DNA of 5,873 nt, taken from contig CBDUQN010000129.1 in NCBI GenBank assembly GCA_965369375.1, positions 1 to 5,873 on the forward strand. Direction: 5' to 3'. This DNA is from CBDUQN01 sp965369375. Lineage in GTDB: Bacteria > Krumholzibacteriota > Krumholzibacteriia > Krumholzibacteriales > Krumholzibacteriaceae. Shown piece after piece: positions 5,839-5,873 of the stretch. How positions within the stretch are numbered: the stretch's first letter is position 1; each line of letters begins with the position of its first letter. A program made the position numbers and the translations under genes. The notes below the pieces were generated by a model that was not told where the DNA came from, ran no database searches, and was given only the letters and a program-made list of their open reading frames with translations.

Positions 5839-5873
5839 GGGCCGTCGGGTAAAGAGGGCCGTCGGGTAAAGAG
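5839..5873. repeat. tandem 17-bp direct repeat at the right edge of the window
   Basis: GGCCGTCGGGTAAAGAG occurs twice in exact tandem, at 5840-5856 and 5857-5873, and the period extends one base to the left. The second copy ends exactly at the window edge, so the array may continue. The period is not a multiple of three, which argues against in-frame coding repeats. It could be the start of a minisatellite-like array, a set of binding-site iterons, or a sequence-assembly effect at a contig end. Confidence 0.85.

Noticed and set aside
5534..5869. 111-residue open frame on the plus strand at the right end
   Set aside because: Its first third is antisense to the start of the cysteine-cluster gene, it runs through that gene's promoter, and it ends in the tandem repeat. 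No domain and no good ribosome binding site.
5711..5873. Possible RNase P RNA or cobalamin riboswitch
   Set aside because: Short stretches such as CGCAGGGCAG and GGTGGTAAGTCC look superficially similar, but the diagnostic conserved boxes (GAGGAAAGTCC and ACAGAA for RNase P; the full B12 box for cobalamin) are missing on both strands.
5839..5873. CRISPR array
   Set aside because: The two copies abut with no spacer and the unit is only 17 bp.

Overview
The window carries one very large secreted-protein gene, one small cytoplasmic gene on the opposite strand, and short regulatory stretches between and beside them. The large protein ends in a 'YQNHPNPFNPSTTI' linker and a FlgD-like/type A sorting domain, and it combines a C25 (gingipain-type) peptidase with FG-GAP repeats. 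This combination is typical of FCB-group and neighbouring candidate phyla, such as the Eisenbacteria, Krumholzibacteria, Latescibacteria, Zixibacteria or WOR-3 type lineages often recovered as metagenome bins. The base composition is moderately GC-rich (mid-50s percent by eye). No marker gene is present, so the phylum is an inference only.

Layout. Positions 1-105 hold an open frame with no visible start, possibly the 3' end of an upstream gene, followed by a clear Shine-Dalgarno sequence at 116-122. Positions 130-5124 (+) encode a 1664-residue exported protein. In order it has a signal peptide, a propeptide-like region, a C25 cysteine peptidase with both catalytic residues (His490 and Cys525), an Ig-like domain, two tandem copies of a CARDB-like 'NNDGxxxxGE' domain, a fibronectin type III domain, an FG-GAP/VCBS beta-propeller with eight Asp-rich Ca-binding loops, a second FN3-like domain, and the C-terminal sorting domain. 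Positions 5125-5246 hold a nested stem-loop and a strong bidirectional terminator serving both convergent genes. Positions 5247-5639 (-) encode a 130-residue YkgJ-family cysteine-cluster protein. It has a GTG start supported by a ribosome binding site and a sigma70-like promoter with 17-bp spacing. Positions 5711-5873 have no convincing gene. They are GC-rich, contain several inverted repeats, and end in two exact copies of a 17-bp tandem repeat that runs to the window edge.

The two genes are convergent and share only a terminator, so nothing indicates that they work together. The big protein is probably a surface or extracellular protease with adhesive and calcium-stabilised domains. The small one is probably a metal-binding cytoplasmic protein. 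I see no CRISPR array, mobile element, tRNA, rRNA or defence system. The most useful observations are the domain architecture of the peptidase, the start-site and promoter reassignment of the small gene, and the unexplained structured and repeated DNA at the right edge.
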